From Hungatella effluvii (GTDB lineage Bacteria > Bacillota > Clostridia > Lachnospirales > Lachnospiraceae): a DNA stretch of 64,000 nt. Position numbers and translations under genes: made by a program. Within the stretch, counting starts at the first letter, position 1. Each line of letters starts with the position of its first letter. The notes under the pieces were generated by a model. The model had not been told where the DNA came from, made no database searches, and saw only the letters and a list, made by a program, of their open reading frames with translations. Below are positions 24,201 to 33,373 of this stretch, in pieces. Where the stretch lies: NCBI RefSeq assembly GCF_003201875.1, contig NZ_QJKD01000003.1:496001-560000 (forward strand), read 5' to 3'.

Positions 24201-25997
24201 ATGGAAAATAAAATCACGCTACCCCAGGCCACGCCAACAGACAATACCGGATCATCCATTGACTATCTGGTTATTTCTTCCCCCTCCGACACGCTTCCCT
24301 ACCAGAAGGCAATAAAAGAAGCGCCGCTCCTCGCCATAGACACAGAGACTACCGGGCTCGACCCGCACCGCGACCGGCTCCGTCTGATCCAGATAAGCGC
24401 ACCTGGTATTCCTGTGCTTGTCTTTGACTGTGCGGTATTTCTCCCTGATGGAATTTCCTGCTTAAGAGAGCTTCTGGACACCCCTTCGGAAAAGCTGTTC
24501 CACAATGCCAAGTTTGACTTACAGTTTCTCATGGGGATTGGAATCGAATGCTTTCCAGTCTTCGATACCATGCTGGCCGCTCAATTGCTCCGGCCATGCG
24601 GCGGTCCTTTGCGGGCGGGCCTGGCGGCGGTGGCGGACCACTATCTCGGCATCAGGATGGATAAGACAGAGCAGACAGGCCCCTGGGACAGCACCTCTCT
24701 GACCGGATCCCAGCTGGCCTATGCCGCGTTGGATGCAGGGATTCTGCTGAAGCTGTACGGTGTGATGAAGCCGCTCCTGGCTCATCACGGTCTCGACCGG
24801 ATTGCCTCCATTGAGTTTGCCTGCGCTTCCGCCATCGCCCATACAGAATATGACGGAATCAATCTTGATCTGGAACAGTGGGATTCGCTGCGCAAGAAGA
24901 CCGAGAAACAGTATAACGATGCTCTGGAGACCCTCTACACCTACAGCGGCACTCCCACGTACCAGCTGACCCTGTGGGGCGGTGAGGAAGCCCTGGACGT
25001 AAACTTTGAGAGCAATCCCTATGTGCTCAAACTACTGAACCGGTACGGAATCCCGGTCAACTCCACATCGCGAAGAAGCCTGGCTCCCTACCATAACCAG
25101 CCTTTGGTACAGGCGCTGACCGAATACAGAAGGCACTCCAAATCCCTCTCTTCCTTCCTCCATCCCATTCCGGCCCAGATTCATCCCGTGACTGGCCGGC
25201 TCCATCCCAAATACATGCAGATCGGCGCCTGGAGCGGAAGAATGAGCTGTTACAATCCCAATATTCAGCAGATTCCGCGGGAAGCCGATTTTCGCGGCTG
25301 CTTTACAGCACCCCATGGAAGAAAACTCGTTCTTGCCGATTACTCCCAGATCGAGCTGCGCGTAGCGGCACAGATTTCCGGTGACTCCAGAATGAAAAGT
25401 GCCTGTCAGAAAGGCGAGGATCTCCATGCCCTCACCGCCTCCCTGATTTCCAATGTTCCGATCAGTCAGGTAACAAAAGCGCAGCGTCAGGCTGCAAAGG
25501 CTGTGAATTTCGGTTTGATATTCGGTATGGGCGCGGAAGGACTCAGACAGTACTCGAGTCAGTCCTATGGCGTAGACATGACATTAGAAGAAGCAGAACA
25601 GTTTCGCAGTGCCTTCTTTCAGAATTACCACGGGATCAACTGGTGGCACCATGACTTAAGAGAGAGCCCTCCCCTGGAAGGCCGGACGCTCACAGGACGC
25701 AAGTTCCTGTTTTCCCCGAACACAGGTCTGGCCGATCTGGCCAACACTCCGGTTCAGGGCACGGCCGCCGATATTCTGAAATCTGCCCTCGGCCTTCTGG
25801 CCTCCCGGATCCGGGAAAGTGACAAGAAAATCGTAGGCATCGTCCACGACGAAATCCTGATGGAAGTCCCGGAGGAGGAAGTGGACGATGCGGTTGTTCT
25901 GTTAAAAAATACGATGGAAGAAGCCGCGCGTGCGATACTCCCTGATGTTCCCTGTGAAGCGGATGCAAAGGCCGCTGATTCCTGGGCAGGCAAGTAA
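24201..25997 (+). CDS. Stand-alone family-A DNA polymerase with 3'-5' exonuclease
   Basis: The 598-residue protein combines a 3'-5' exonuclease domain (about 35-205: AIDTETTGLD, HNAKFDLQF, YAALDAG, all catalytic acids present) with a family-A polymerase domain (about 230-598: motif A ADYSQIELR near 378, motif B QAAKAVNFGLIFG near 429, motif C IVHDEI near 547). It has no 5' nuclease domain and is much shorter than cellular Pol I (about 880), so it is a second, Klenow-like enzyme for repair or of phage origin. It stands alone with its own promoter and terminator, on the opposite strand to its neighbours. Confidence 0.92.
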   Translation: MENKITLPQATPTDNTGSSIDYLVISSPSDTLPYQKAIKEAPLLAIDTETTGLDPHRDRLRLIQISAPGIPVLVFDCAVFLPDGISCLRELLDTPSEKLFHNAKFDLQFLMGIGIECFPVFDTMLAAQLLRPCGGPLRAGLAAVADHYLGIRMDKTEQTGPWDSTSLTGSQLAYAALDAGILLKLYGVMKPLLAHHGLDRIASIEFACASAIAHTEYDGINLDLEQWDSLRKKTEKQYNDALETLYTYSGTPTYQLTLWGGEEALDVNFESNPYVLKLLNRYGIPVNSTSRRSLAPYHNQPLVQALTEYRRHSKSLSSFLHPIPAQIHPVTGRLHPKYMQIGAWSGRMSCYNPNIQQIPREADFRGCFTAPHGRKLVLADYSQIELRVAAQISGDSRMKSACQKGEDLHALTASLISNVPISQVTKAQRQAAKAVNFGLIFGMGAEGLRQYSSQSYGVDMTLEEAEQFRSAFFQNYHGINWWHHDLRESPPLEGRTLTGRKFLFSPNTGLADLANTPVQGTAADILKSALGLLASRIRESDKKIVGIVHDEILMEVPEEEVDDAVVLLKNTMEEAARAILPDVPCEADAKAADSWAGK

Positions 25998-26027
25998 AAA
26001 ACCCCGTAGCAGGCTACGGGGTTTTTT
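25996..26027 (+). terminator. Rho-independent terminator of the polymerase gene
   Basis: ACCCCGTAGC and GCTACGGGGT form a perfect stem with A-run before and TTTTTT after, immediately behind the stop codon; symmetric enough to work in both directions. Confidence 0.92.
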
Positions 26028-26028
26028 A

Positions 26029-26088
26029 CCCTCGCGGCAGTCGCCAAATGGACGCGCCAGCGTGTCCGTTTGGCTCGTTGCTCGCGGG
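26029..26088. repeat. 60-bp palindromic repeat
   Basis: Two 27-bp arms (26029-26055, 26062-26088) pair with a few mismatches (CGCGGCA...GCCAAATGGAC against GTCCGTTTGGC...TTGCTCGCG). It directly follows the polymerase terminator and precedes the stop of the HEAT-repeat gene by 13 bases. Confidence 0.7.
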
Positions 26089-26101
26089 AATAAAGCCGAT
26101 C

Positions 26102-26773
26102 TCACCGGGTACACCGTCCTGTGCCGGGCTGCGCCAGCTTCATAAGACGCCGCGCCCTGGCACACACCTGTTTTCTGTCATTTTCCAGGTTACGTTCTGC
26201 GAAGGCTGCCATTTCCTCCCTATAGGCAGAATCCGGGAATTGTTCCAGAAAGCATTCCAGAATATGTCCCTTTGCAACATTCCGGCATTCCAGAGACGGC
26301 ACACCGTGATGGAGAAACGTATGACCGTCTATATTCAAAAGAAGGGGAATGATCGTCGTTTCCTCTTCCGGACAGACCTTCAGGATCTTCCCAACACACG
26401 AGACTGCATTGCCGAATTCCGCAACCTGCTGTGACCGGAACGAGAGGAGATACTTCGCTCTCATTTTCCCCCAGATGTCCCTGCCTCCGGCTTCCAAAAG
26501 CCCTGGAAGCGTAAGAAGCATTCCCCACTTTATAAAATTATTCTCGCTGTCCAATAGCCCGATTAAGCGGTCCCCATATGGAAGAAGCATGGCCGGGCGC
26601 TCTTCGCTGATTTTCCGCACCGCCTTCTCCGCCTGATACTTAACGGCCGTTTTCTCCGTCTCCATAATCTCAATAAGAAGCGGTATCACCGAGTTGTCAC
26701 GGTATCCCAGCTCCGCATACACCTTCGAATCTTCTTTTTTTCTCAGTTCCGTCATAAGCTGTTCCCGTTCCAT
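26102..26773 (-). CDS. HEAT-repeat-like protein
   Basis: This 223-residue, helix-rich protein shows repeated helical hairpins with a VIPLLIEIMETE / YQAEKAVRKIS / LIGLLDSENNFIKWGMLLTLPGLL pattern typical of HEAT or Armadillo repeats. It has no catalytic motif, signal or membrane segment and is probably a protein-binding scaffold. The start is the ATG at 26773 (AAGGGGG eight bases upstream); a TTG one codon earlier also falls in frame. It is the last gene of the molybdenum run, 15 bases after mocA, but no functional link to molybdenum is known. Confidence 0.65.
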   Translation of the reverse strand: MEREQLMTELRKKEDSKVYAELGYRDNSVIPLLIEIMETEKTAVKYQAEKAVRKISEERPAMLLPYGDRLIGLLDSENNFIKWGMLLTLPGLLEAGGRDIWGKMRAKYLLSFRSQQVAEFGNAVSCVGKILKVCPEEETTIIPLLLNIDGHTFLHHGVPSLECRNVAKGHILECFLEQFPDSAYREEMAAFAERNLENDRKQVCARARRLMKLAQPGTGRCTR

Positions 26774-26790
26774 CAATCATGCCCCCTTAC

Positions 26791-27366
26791 TTATACAGGT
26801 CTCACATCGATATCCACAAGCTCCAGGCCATCATCCACTTCATGCAGATAGAGATCGTCTATATGCCTGCGCAGAACCCGTTTTCCTCCCACATCGCCTT
26901 CCAGCGCCAGAAGCTCATTCCTGTATGATTCTGAAAAAATCGCGGGGTTTCCAAACTCACCCATATTGCACAGACAGCCGATTCCTCTTTTGCTGTTTCT
27001 CCAGCCTTCGATCAGGCCCTCTATGGTGGCCGCCTTCAGATACGGCTGGTCACAGACCGCGAAGCAGTACGAGGCTTCTTCACCGTCCGGTGATGCCGCG
27101 GCTTCCAGGGCCAGGTGGATCGAATGAGAGATTCCCCGACTGCTCTGAACGTTCTCTACCACCACATACCCTCTTTTTTCCAGGTCTTCCATGATCTCCG
27201 GATACTGTGTTACTACGATTTTATCATCGAAAAGGCCATCCGGCAGTTTTTCCACCTCCTCCACGATATACTGATACATTGGCTTCCCGTGAAACGGGGT
27301 AAACAGCTTGTTTCCATCAAACCGCCTGCTGTCTCCTGCTGCCAGCAGTATAAGAGTCAGTTTCAT
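26791..27366 (-). CDS. mocA: Molybdenum cofactor nucleotidyltransferase (MocA-like)
   Basis: The 191-residue protein is a MobA/MocA-type NTP transferase: N-terminal LLAAGDSRRFDGNKL is the nucleotide-binding signature, and the SRGISHSI and FAVCDQPYL blocks give the metal-binding Asp. MocA transfers CMP to molybdopterin for xanthine-oxidase family enzymes, and MocA-like proteins accompany selenium-dependent molybdenum hydroxylases. That context is met here by yqeB, yqeC and xdh. The ATG has GGAGG nine bases upstream and the gene follows modC by 17 bases. Confidence 0.85.
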   Translation of the reverse strand: MKLTLILLAAGDSRRFDGNKLFTPFHGKPMYQYIVEEVEKLPDGLFDDKIVVTQYPEIMEDLEKRGYVVVENVQSSRGISHSIHLALEAAASPDGEEASYCFAVCDQPYLKAATIEGLIEGWRNSKRGIGCLCNMGEFGNPAIFSESYRNELLALEGDVGGKRVLRRHIDDLYLHEVDDGLELVDIDVRPV

Positions 27367-27383
27367 CTGCCTAATCCTCCATT

Positions 27384-28430
27384 CTACCTGTCCTTTAAAA
27401 AGAAAATGCTCTCCTCCGGAACTACCAGGCGCTCCGGCACCTGCTCCTTCATATCATCCTTCCAGTGCCCTTTCGGTATCTTCCACCAGAGATCATTTTC
27501 CAGAATAAGCGTAACCTCAAAGGGGTCATCCAGAATCTGCTTCAGGCGGCATTCCATCACATTTTCCTTTTCCGACTCATGGGCGGCGGTAAAGTAATGG
27601 GCGCGTATTCCGATAAATGGCGTATCCTTTGGGACTTCCCTGTCTCTTATTATAACCTGAATATCCCAATTTGGCACGTAAAATGTGTGGGCATCCACAT
27701 ATTTGATATCCAGAATGTTCTTACATCCAGTCAGTTTAGCCGCCGACACAGTCTCAGGCTCTTTAAAGACAGCCTTTACGGCCCCCGACACCACAATTTC
27801 ACCCTCGTTGATCACGTGGATTGTACTGCAGAAGCGATAGATCTCATCTCTGCTGTGGGTGACAAGGAGCACGTCACCGTCATAGTTTCTCAGTTCCTCC
27901 AGCTGTTCCAGCTGAAGCTTCTCCTTCAGATAGTAGTCCAGAGCGGAAAATGGTTCGTCCAGCATCAGCACCTCCGGCTTCGATGCCATAATCCTGGCCA
28001 GGGCGGCTCTCTGCTGCTGGCCGCCCGAAAGCCTGGAAGGATACCGGTCCGCCAGTTCGCCGATATGATACATGTCCAGATACCGCATGGCGGCTTCGCG
28101 CCGCTCTGACTTAGGGCAGGATAGGGCCATCTCCACATTTTCCCGTATGGTCATGTGGGGGAACAATGCATAGTTCTGAAACAGATAACCGACTCCCCTG
28201 TCCTGAATTTTTACGTTGATCCCTTTTGCCGAATCAAACAGCACACGGCCATTTAACTCGATTCTTCCCTCGTCCGGTGTGAAGATTCCCGCAATACACT
28301 TTAAGGTCATGCTCTTGCCGCATCCCGAGGCGCCTAAGATCCCTGTGATTCCGAAATCTCTCTCCGTGTCGAAGGCGACATTTAAAGTCATATCCCTCAA
28401 TTTTTTCTTGATCTCTACCTTCAGACTCAT
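27384..28430 (-). CDS. modC: Molybdate ABC transporter ATPase
   Basis: This 348-residue ATPase has Walker A GASGCGKS, Q-loop LFQNYALFP, signature LSGGQQQR, Walker B MLDEPFSALD and a switch His in VTHSRDE, followed by a C-terminal region with a mop/TOBE-like fold. Assignment to molybdate rests on the adjacent modB and modA genes and the Moco genes around it. It lies nine bases after modB. Confidence 0.9.
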   Translation of the reverse strand: MSLKVEIKKKLRDMTLNVAFDTERDFGITGILGASGCGKSMTLKCIAGIFTPDEGRIELNGRVLFDSAKGINVKIQDRGVGYLFQNYALFPHMTIRENVEMALSCPKSERREAAMRYLDMYHIGELADRYPSRLSGGQQQRAALARIMASKPEVLMLDEPFSALDYYLKEKLQLEQLEELRNYDGDVLLVTHSRDEIYRFCSTIHVINEGEIVVSGAVKAVFKEPETVSAAKLTGCKNILDIKYVDAHTFYVPNWDIQVIIRDREVPKDTPFIGIRAHYFTAAHESEKENVMECRLKQILDDPFEVTLILENDLWWKIPKGHWKDDMKEQVPERLVVPEESIFFLKDR

Positions 28431-28439
28431 GGCTCACTC

Positions 28440-29108
28440 CTACGAAAATTTCTTTTTGCCTGTGGCGGCCACATTCATGCCTGCCACAATGAGAAGGGAT
28501 ATGGCTACGATAATGATCACATATTTTCCCGCTCCCTCCATGTCTCCCGCCGCCACCTCAGAATAGATGGCAAGGGGCAGAGTCCGCGTCTTTCCCGCGA
28601 TATTTCCAGCGATCATGGCCGTCGCTCCAAATTCTCCCAGTCCTCTGGCAAAGGCCAGAACTCCGCCCGAGAGAACTCCCGGCATAGCCATAGGCATAAG
28701 AATCTTCCAGAAAACCTTCCGTTCCGGTATCCCCAGGGTTCTCGCCGCGTTTAAGACATTTTCATCGACCAGTTCGAATGCGCCCCTAGCAGAACGGTAC
28801 ATAAGCGGAAATGATATCACCACCGCCGCAAGCACCGTTGCCTGCCAGGTAAACACGATTTTATAGCTGAATACAGCAAGAAGCAGCTTTCCTATCGGGC
28901 GCTTCACTCCAAATATGTAAAGCAGAAAGAACCCGGCCACCGTCGGAGGCAGAACGAGAGGAAGTGTGAGTACTCCGTCCAGTATAGCCTTTGCCCGTTC
29001 TGATTTCAGGGCAATCACCGCTCTGGCCGCCCATATCCCCAGAAAAAATGTGAAACTAATCGATATGACTGATGTTTTTAGTGAAATGAGAACCGGTGAC
29101 AAATCCAC
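28440..29108 (-). CDS. modB: Molybdate ABC transporter permease
   Basis: The 222-residue protein has five to six membrane spans, the LPLVLPPTVAGF block typical of ModB and an EAA-type loop ending NAARTLGIPERKVFWKI. The start codon is GTG at 29108 with AAGGAGG eight bases upstream. It forms a homodimeric channel with ModC and receives molybdate from ModA. Confidence 0.92.
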   Translation of the reverse strand: MDLSPVLISLKTSVISISFTFFLGIWAARAVIALKSERAKAILDGVLTLPLVLPPTVAGFFLLYIFGVKRPIGKLLLAVFSYKIVFTWQATVLAAVVISFPLMYRSARGAFELVDENVLNAARTLGIPERKVFWKILMPMAMPGVLSGGVLAFARGLGEFGATAMIAGNIAGKTRTLPLAIYSEVAAGDMEGAGKYVIIIVAISLLIVAGMNVAATGKKKFS

Positions 29109-29153
29109 TTGCTTCTCCTCCTTATCTCTGGCCCATTATGAACCCCCGGCGTT

Positions 29154-29972
29154 TTATTCTGCCGTTGCGAATCCGTTCTTTACAAAGATATCCATCGCTT
29201 CGCTGCTGGCCAGGAAATCGATAAATTTCTGTGCGCCCTCCGGATTTTCACAGTCTTTGATGATGCCTGCCGGATAAATCGCCTTCTTAACGCTTCCTTC
29301 CGGTGCTTCCGCCACGATCGTTACTTTATCGGTCTGCGCCGCGTCTGTTGCATATACGATTCCGGCCTTTGCACTTCCCTCTGCAACCCAGTTTAAAACC
29401 TCGGTTACGTTCGTTCCCAGGCTGGCCTTTGCAAGCACTTCGTCCCAGAGTCCCAGGTTGGTCAGCGCTTCCTTCGAATACTGGCCTACCGGCACGCTGT
29501 CCGGATCTCCGAGCGCTGCATTTTCGGCCTTTGCAATATCCTCGAAAGAGGAGTAGTTTCCTTCGTCACCGGTCGGTACGATGAAAACGATCTTGTTTTC
29601 CAGAAGATTCCTGACGCTTCCCTCCTGAATCATGCCTTCGTCGTTTAAAGCATCCATCTGTTTCGTCGCCGCCGAAAAGAATACGTCGATACCGGCGCCC
29701 TCTTCGATCTGGGTCTGAAGTTTTCCAGAACTGTCATACGTTCCCTCGATTGTAAAACCAGGGTTCTGCTTTTCAAATAATGGAATCAGTTCATCTCTCA
29801 AACAGGTTTCCAGGCTTGCTGCCGCTGCGATGGTCACAGTCTGTGCTTTTGTTGCTGCCTCTGCAGCTGCCTGTGTTGTCGTCTCCGGTTCAGCCTTTCC
29901 TGTTCCTCCACAAGCGGTAAGCGCCGCCATCGCCATTGTTAATGCGCCTGCTAATAAGATTGCTTTTTTCAT
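29154..29972 (-). CDS. modA: Molybdate-binding lipoprotein
   Basis: The 272-residue precursor has a signal peptide ending in lipobox LTAC near residue 20, a Thr/Ala-rich linker and a ModA-type binding domain with the VTIAAAASLETCL opening, in which the serine binds the oxyanion, and the GTNVTEVLNWVAEG block. Molybdate or tungstate is captured outside the membrane. The ATG overlaps the yqeB stop by one base (TAATG), so translation is coupled. Confidence 0.92.
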   Translation of the reverse strand: MKKAILLAGALTMAMAALTACGGTGKAEPETTTQAAAEAATKAQTVTIAAAASLETCLRDELIPLFEKQNPGFTIEGTYDSSGKLQTQIEEGAGIDVFFSAATKQMDALNDEGMIQEGSVRNLLENKIVFIVPTGDEGNYSSFEDIAKAENAALGDPDSVPVGQYSKEALTNLGLWDEVLAKASLGTNVTEVLNWVAEGSAKAGIVYATDAAQTDKVTIVAEAPEGSVKKAIYPAGIIKDCENPEGAQKFIDFLASSEAMDIFVKNGFATAE

Positions 29973-30772
29973 TACCTTACTCCCCTTTTCTGCTTTATAT
30001 GAAAGATGCCTTCCAGCACTCCGCCTCCTATGGCGGTTGCCTTATCGGAAATGGTCCAGCAGTGTTCGACGACCCCCCTTGGATCAATATCTCCCGATTT
30101 CATTCCCTCTGTCACTGCCACACCGTCCTGAAGCAGCCCTCGTACAACGCCTCCCACCTCTGCGTATATGGGATTTTCTCCGCTGTGTCCTACCACGTCA
30201 CCCTTTTTAACCAACGTTCCGATCTTCACAGCTCCCGTAAATATACCGTCAGATGCGGCGCGAATGATGCGCTCCTTATCGTATCCTCCGATCATTCCGG
30301 GGACACCCGTATTCGGAAATGCACTGCCTTCCCAGATACAGCGTCCCAGATTGTGGCCGCGTTTCGTCTCCACCACCACATGACAGTCCTCACCAGCCGT
30401 AAATCCGGGGCCGACACCGATAACAATATCCGCATCCGACATTTTTGATCCCAGATTCACCTTGGCTAAGATAGCATCCACCACGATATCCGGTCTCCAG
30501 GATTTTAACGTCTCACACGACGGATCGACGATTACCGCCACCTTGTTCTGATTCACAGTATTATCTATTTCCTTCGTATTCCGGCAAAGTACCCCTTCGA
30601 TATCTTCCACCAGGGCATTTCCTTCATAAACCGCCCGGGAAAATGCGACCGTTCTCCGCACGGTTGTGGGAACCGCGATTTCGGTCATCGCCACGGAAAA
30701 ACCACAGCGATGCAGCCGGCAGGCGATTCCCGTTGCCAGATCTCCGGCCCCTTTTATCAAGACTTTTTCCAC
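29972..30772 (-). CDS. yqeB: Selenium-dependent molybdenum hydroxylase maturation protein YqeB
   Basis: The 266-residue protein begins with a Rossmann-type loop LIKGAGDLATGIACRL and matches the EF2563/YqeB family, which is associated with enzymes carrying a labile selenium atom at the molybdenum site. Such proteins are thought to handle or insert the selenium-containing cofactor. The start is GTG at 30772 behind AAAGGAAGAGAG. It is followed by modA and preceded by a 164-bp palindromic element that separates it from the moaB/mog-like gene. Confidence 0.9.
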   Translation of the reverse strand: MEKVLIKGAGDLATGIACRLHRCGFSVAMTEIAVPTTVRRTVAFSRAVYEGNALVEDIEGVLCRNTKEIDNTVNQNKVAVIVDPSCETLKSWRPDIVVDAILAKVNLGSKMSDADIVIGVGPGFTAGEDCHVVVETKRGHNLGRCIWEGSAFPNTGVPGMIGGYDKERIIRAASDGIFTGAVKIGTLVKKGDVVGHSGENPIYAEVGGVVRGLLQDGVAVTEGMKSGDIDPRGVVEHCWTISDKATAIGGGVLEGIFHIKQKRGVR

Positions 30773-30803
30773 AACACTCTCTTCCTTTCAATCAATCTCT
30801 TTC

Positions 30804-30967
30804 TAGTATGACCCACACTAAATGCCTTGCTGGTTCGGTGAGGATGATTTTTCGAGAGTACAGGCGCAAAAACGTAGGCGTAATGGGGTTACGCTGAGGC
30901 TTTTGCGTCTGTGCTATCGGAAAATCAGACCAGCGAAACAGTAAGGTATTTGGTGTTGGTTATACTA
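30804..30967. mobile_element. 164-bp palindromic element with CTAGTA ends, copy 1
   Basis: The sequence is an imperfect palindrome over its whole length: CTAGTATGACC... at the left pairs with ...GGTTATACTA at the right, the arms keep pairing inward (AAATGCCTT/AAGGTATTT, CAGGCGCAAAA/TTTTGCGTCTG), and the tip is GCGTAA-TGGGG-TTACGC. Its right end supplies the TAG stop of the moaB/mog-like gene. A related element lies at 34560-34726. The size, ends and CTA flanks suggest a non-autonomous miniature transposable element, though no transposase is present in the window. Confidence 0.65.
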
Positions 30968-31456
30968 ATTCCTGGCGCACTCTCCGCCGCGTCCCGACAG
31001 GATGTCCAAACCATGCGGCAGCGTATCCAGCACGTATTCCAGGCTCTCCCGGACCGCCTTCGGGCTTCCCGGAAGATTGATAATCAGCGTGCCTCCGCGG
31101 ATGACGCTTACCCCGCGGCTCAGCATGGCGCGTTTCGTCACGGTCATGCTGTAAGCGCGAATTGCCTCCGCGATTCCCGGAGCATTCCGCTCTGCTACCG
31201 CCATCGTGGCCTCCGGCGTCACATCCCGCCTGGAGAATCCGGTTCCGCCCGTCGTCAGCACCAGATCACACTGCACCTGGTCACTCAGGCGGATGAGCTC
31301 TGCCTTCAGCGCCTCTCCCTCATCCGGAAGCAGACTCTGAGCCACCACCTCATAGCCCGCTGACTCCAGAATTTCCTTTATCACGGCTCCGCTCTTATCT
31401 TCTCTCTCGCCTGCCGCGCCTTTATCGCTGAGCGTTACGATTCCTGCTCTGTACAT
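30965..31456 (-). CDS. Molybdopterin adenylyltransferase-like protein (MoaB/MogA family)
   Basis: The 163-residue MoCF_biosynth-domain protein has the LVLTTGGTGFSRRDVTPEA signature block and the NLPGSPKAVRESL motif. The family adenylylates molybdopterin before metal insertion. The gene overlaps the MOSC gene by 22 bases, and its TAG stop lies inside the terminus of a palindromic element, which may have replaced the original end of the gene. Confidence 0.9.
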   Translation of the reverse strand: MYRAGIVTLSDKGAAGEREDKSGAVIKEILESAGYEVVAQSLLPDEGEALKAELIRLSDQVQCDLVLTTGGTGFSRRDVTPEATMAVAERNAPGIAEAIRAYSMTVTKRAMLSRGVSVIRGGTLIINLPGSPKAVRESLEYVLDTLPHGLDILSGRGGECARN

Positions 31457-31878
31457 ACGTTTATTTCATCCCCTTCCTTCATCACGCCTCCGTGCAGCAC
31501 CCGGGTAAAAATTCCGTTGGCAGGCATAATGCATTCCCCCATCTTCTTGAAAATCTCGCAGTGGCTGTGGCACTCCTTGCCAATCTGCGTCACCTCCAGA
31601 AGGATATCACCGCAGGACAGCCTCGTGCCCACAGGAAGGCGGACCAGGTCGATCCCCTTCACAATCACATTTTCACCGAAGGCGCCGTCGCCGATCTCGG
31701 CTCCCCGCTCCTTAAATGCCTGGATGGTCTCATAGGACAGCAGGCTCACCTGGCGGTGCCATTTTCCCGCATGCGCATCATTTTCAATGCCGAATTCCTC
31801 TATAAAATGTCCCTCTGAAATTCCCTTTTTCTGTGTCCCTTTTTTCTCGCTGATACAGACAGCCATAACCTGACCCAT
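31435..31878 (-). CDS. MOSC-domain protein
   Basis: The 147-residue single-domain protein has the MOSC-family blocks: HAGKWHRQVSLLS, GAFGENV, LEVTQIGKECH and a C-terminal GIFTRVLHGG. The conserved Cys of KECH is thought to bind sulfur or a sulfurated metal cofactor. Stand-alone MOSC proteins are often found in Moco operons; a role in sulfur or selenium transfer to the cofactor is plausible here but inferred. Confidence 0.88.
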   Translation of the reverse strand: MGQVMAVCISEKKGTQKKGISEGHFIEEFGIENDAHAGKWHRQVSLLSYETIQAFKERGAEIGDGAFGENVIVKGIDLVRLPVGTRLSCGDILLEVTQIGKECHSHCEIFKKMGECIMPANGIFTRVLHGGVMKEGDEINVCTEQES

Positions 31879-31882
31879 GTTT

Positions 31883-32887
31883 TTATCCTCCGATTTGATT
31901 CATATTTAAACATTTTTCCGTTGTACCGTCGGAAAGCGGCAGTTCTCCCTCACGTCCCTCCGGCGAAAGGAAGTGATGGCTTTCCGGTTTCACTCTGATC
32001 CACTGTTCCATCAGACCTCTTAATTCCTCATCGGATACGCCGCTGCGCAGCGGTGTCCGCAAATCGACTCCGGCCGGACTGTCGAGGCAAAGTTTTAAAA
32101 ACCCATCCGACGTCAGTCTCACCCGGTTGCAGCTTCCGCAGAATTTGTGGTGAACGGCGCTGATCAGTCCGATACATCCCGCTCCCGATGCATAGGTGTA
32201 ATAGACCGCCGGCCCATTTCCCCTCGGCTCCGTGCTTTCCCTTAAATCGCCGTATTCCTCAGAAAGGATTTTGAGCAGTTCCTCATTATCCATGGCGTGG
32301 TACTTTCTTCCCTGTCCGATGGGCATCATCTCGATAAAGCGGACAGGAATCCCGCTTTTCACCGAATATTCGGCGAAGGCGAGCACATCCTCCCTGCTCA
32401 AATGCTCCATCACCGCACAGTTTATCTTCACCTTCAGCCCGCTCCTGACAGCGGATTCAATCCCCTTCATGACATCCGCGAACCGGTCCCGCCTGGTAAT
32501 CTGGCTGAAGCGTTCCGGATCCAGCGTATCCAGGCTGACATTGACGCTGGAAAGCCCTGCCTCCGCAAGCTCCGGAGCCATGTCCCCCAGCAGAAGGCCG
32601 TTCGTGGTCAACGTCACATCCTCCATTCCCTCGATCGCATTCAGTTCCCGGATCAGCTGGGAGACACCCTTTCTCACCAGCGGCTCCCCACCTGTCACCT
32701 TCACACGTCTGATCCCGAGTCTTGCCCCAGTCTCTGCGATCTTTAAAATCTCCTGGTAGGTGAGAATGTCTTCGTGGCGCATTAAGTCGATGCCTTCCTC
32801 CGGCATACAGTAGCGGCAGCGCAAATTGCACCGGTCCGTCACGGAAATGCGGATATAATCGATCTTTCTTCCATTGCCGTCTCTCAT
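31883..32887 (-). CDS. moaA: GTP 3',8-cyclase
   Basis: The 334-residue radical SAM enzyme has the N-terminal cluster motif CNLRCRYC (cysteines 20, 24, 27), a C-terminal cluster motif FCGSCNR plus a later LCLDS Cys, and the conserved C-terminal GG. It starts Moco synthesis by converting GTP to 3',8-cyclo-7,8-dihydro-GTP, the substrate of MoaC. The ATG at 32887 overlaps the moaC stop and has GGAGAGAG upstream; the longer frame would run into moaC. Confidence 0.95.
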   Translation of the reverse strand: MRDGNGRKIDYIRISVTDRCNLRCRYCMPEEGIDLMRHEDILTYQEILKIAETGARLGIRRVKVTGGEPLVRKGVSQLIRELNAIEGMEDVTLTTNGLLLGDMAPELAEAGLSSVNVSLDTLDPERFSQITRRDRFADVMKGIESAVRSGLKVKINCAVMEHLSREDVLAFAEYSVKSGIPVRFIEMMPIGQGRKYHAMDNEELLKILSEEYGDLRESTEPRGNGPAVYYTYASGAGCIGLISAVHHKFCGSCNRVRLTSDGFLKLCLDSPAGVDLRTPLRSGVSDEELRGLMEQWIRVKPESHHFLSPEGREGELPLSDGTTEKCLNMNQIGG

Positions 32888-33372
32888 AGGCTCTCTCCGT
32901 CTTTCTGGTAGAGACCGCTCTTCCCGCCATCCTTCAGCAGGAGAGTGATATCCGTCATGGTCATGCCCCGGTCCATGGCCTTGCACATGTCGTAGATCGT
33001 GAGCAGAGCCACATTTACACCGGTCAGGGCTTCCATCTCCACGCCGGTCTTTCCGCTGGTCTTTACGGTACAGACGGCTTCCACCGCCCTCCTGTCATCA
33101 TGGAGAATAAAATCCACCGTGCACTTCGTCAGCATCAGCACGTGGCAGAGCGGTATAAGATCAGAAGTTCGCTTCGCCCCCATGATTCCGGCCACGCGCG
33201 CCACGCCCAGCACGTCTCCTTTTTTGGCTGTTCCCTGTTTTATAGCCTCATAGACCTCACGGTTTACGTGAATAAAGCCATGTGCCGTTGCGATTCTGTC
33301 CGTCACGGCCTTCTCTCCAACGTCCACCATGCGGGCGTTGCCGTGTTCATCAAAATGTGTCAGTCCTTCCAT
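32884..33372 (-). CDS. moaC: Cyclic pyranopterin monophosphate synthase
   Basis: The 162-residue protein has the MoaC blocks [29 protein letters not shown] and the catalytic-region KAMDRGM. It converts the MoaA product to cPMP. The start at 33372 follows an AAAGGG site and overlaps the end of the upstream gene. No moaD/moaE pair is visible in the window, so molybdopterin synthase must be encoded elsewhere. Confidence 0.95.
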   Translation of the reverse strand: MEGLTHFDEHGNARMVDVGEKAVTDRIATAHGFIHVNREVYEAIKQGTAKKGDVLGVARVAGIMGAKRTSDLIPLCHVLMLTKCTVDFILHDDRRAVEAVCTVKTSGKTGVEMEALTGVNVALLTIYDMCKAMDRGMTMTDITLLLKDGGKSGLYQKDGESL

Positions 33373-33373
33373 C

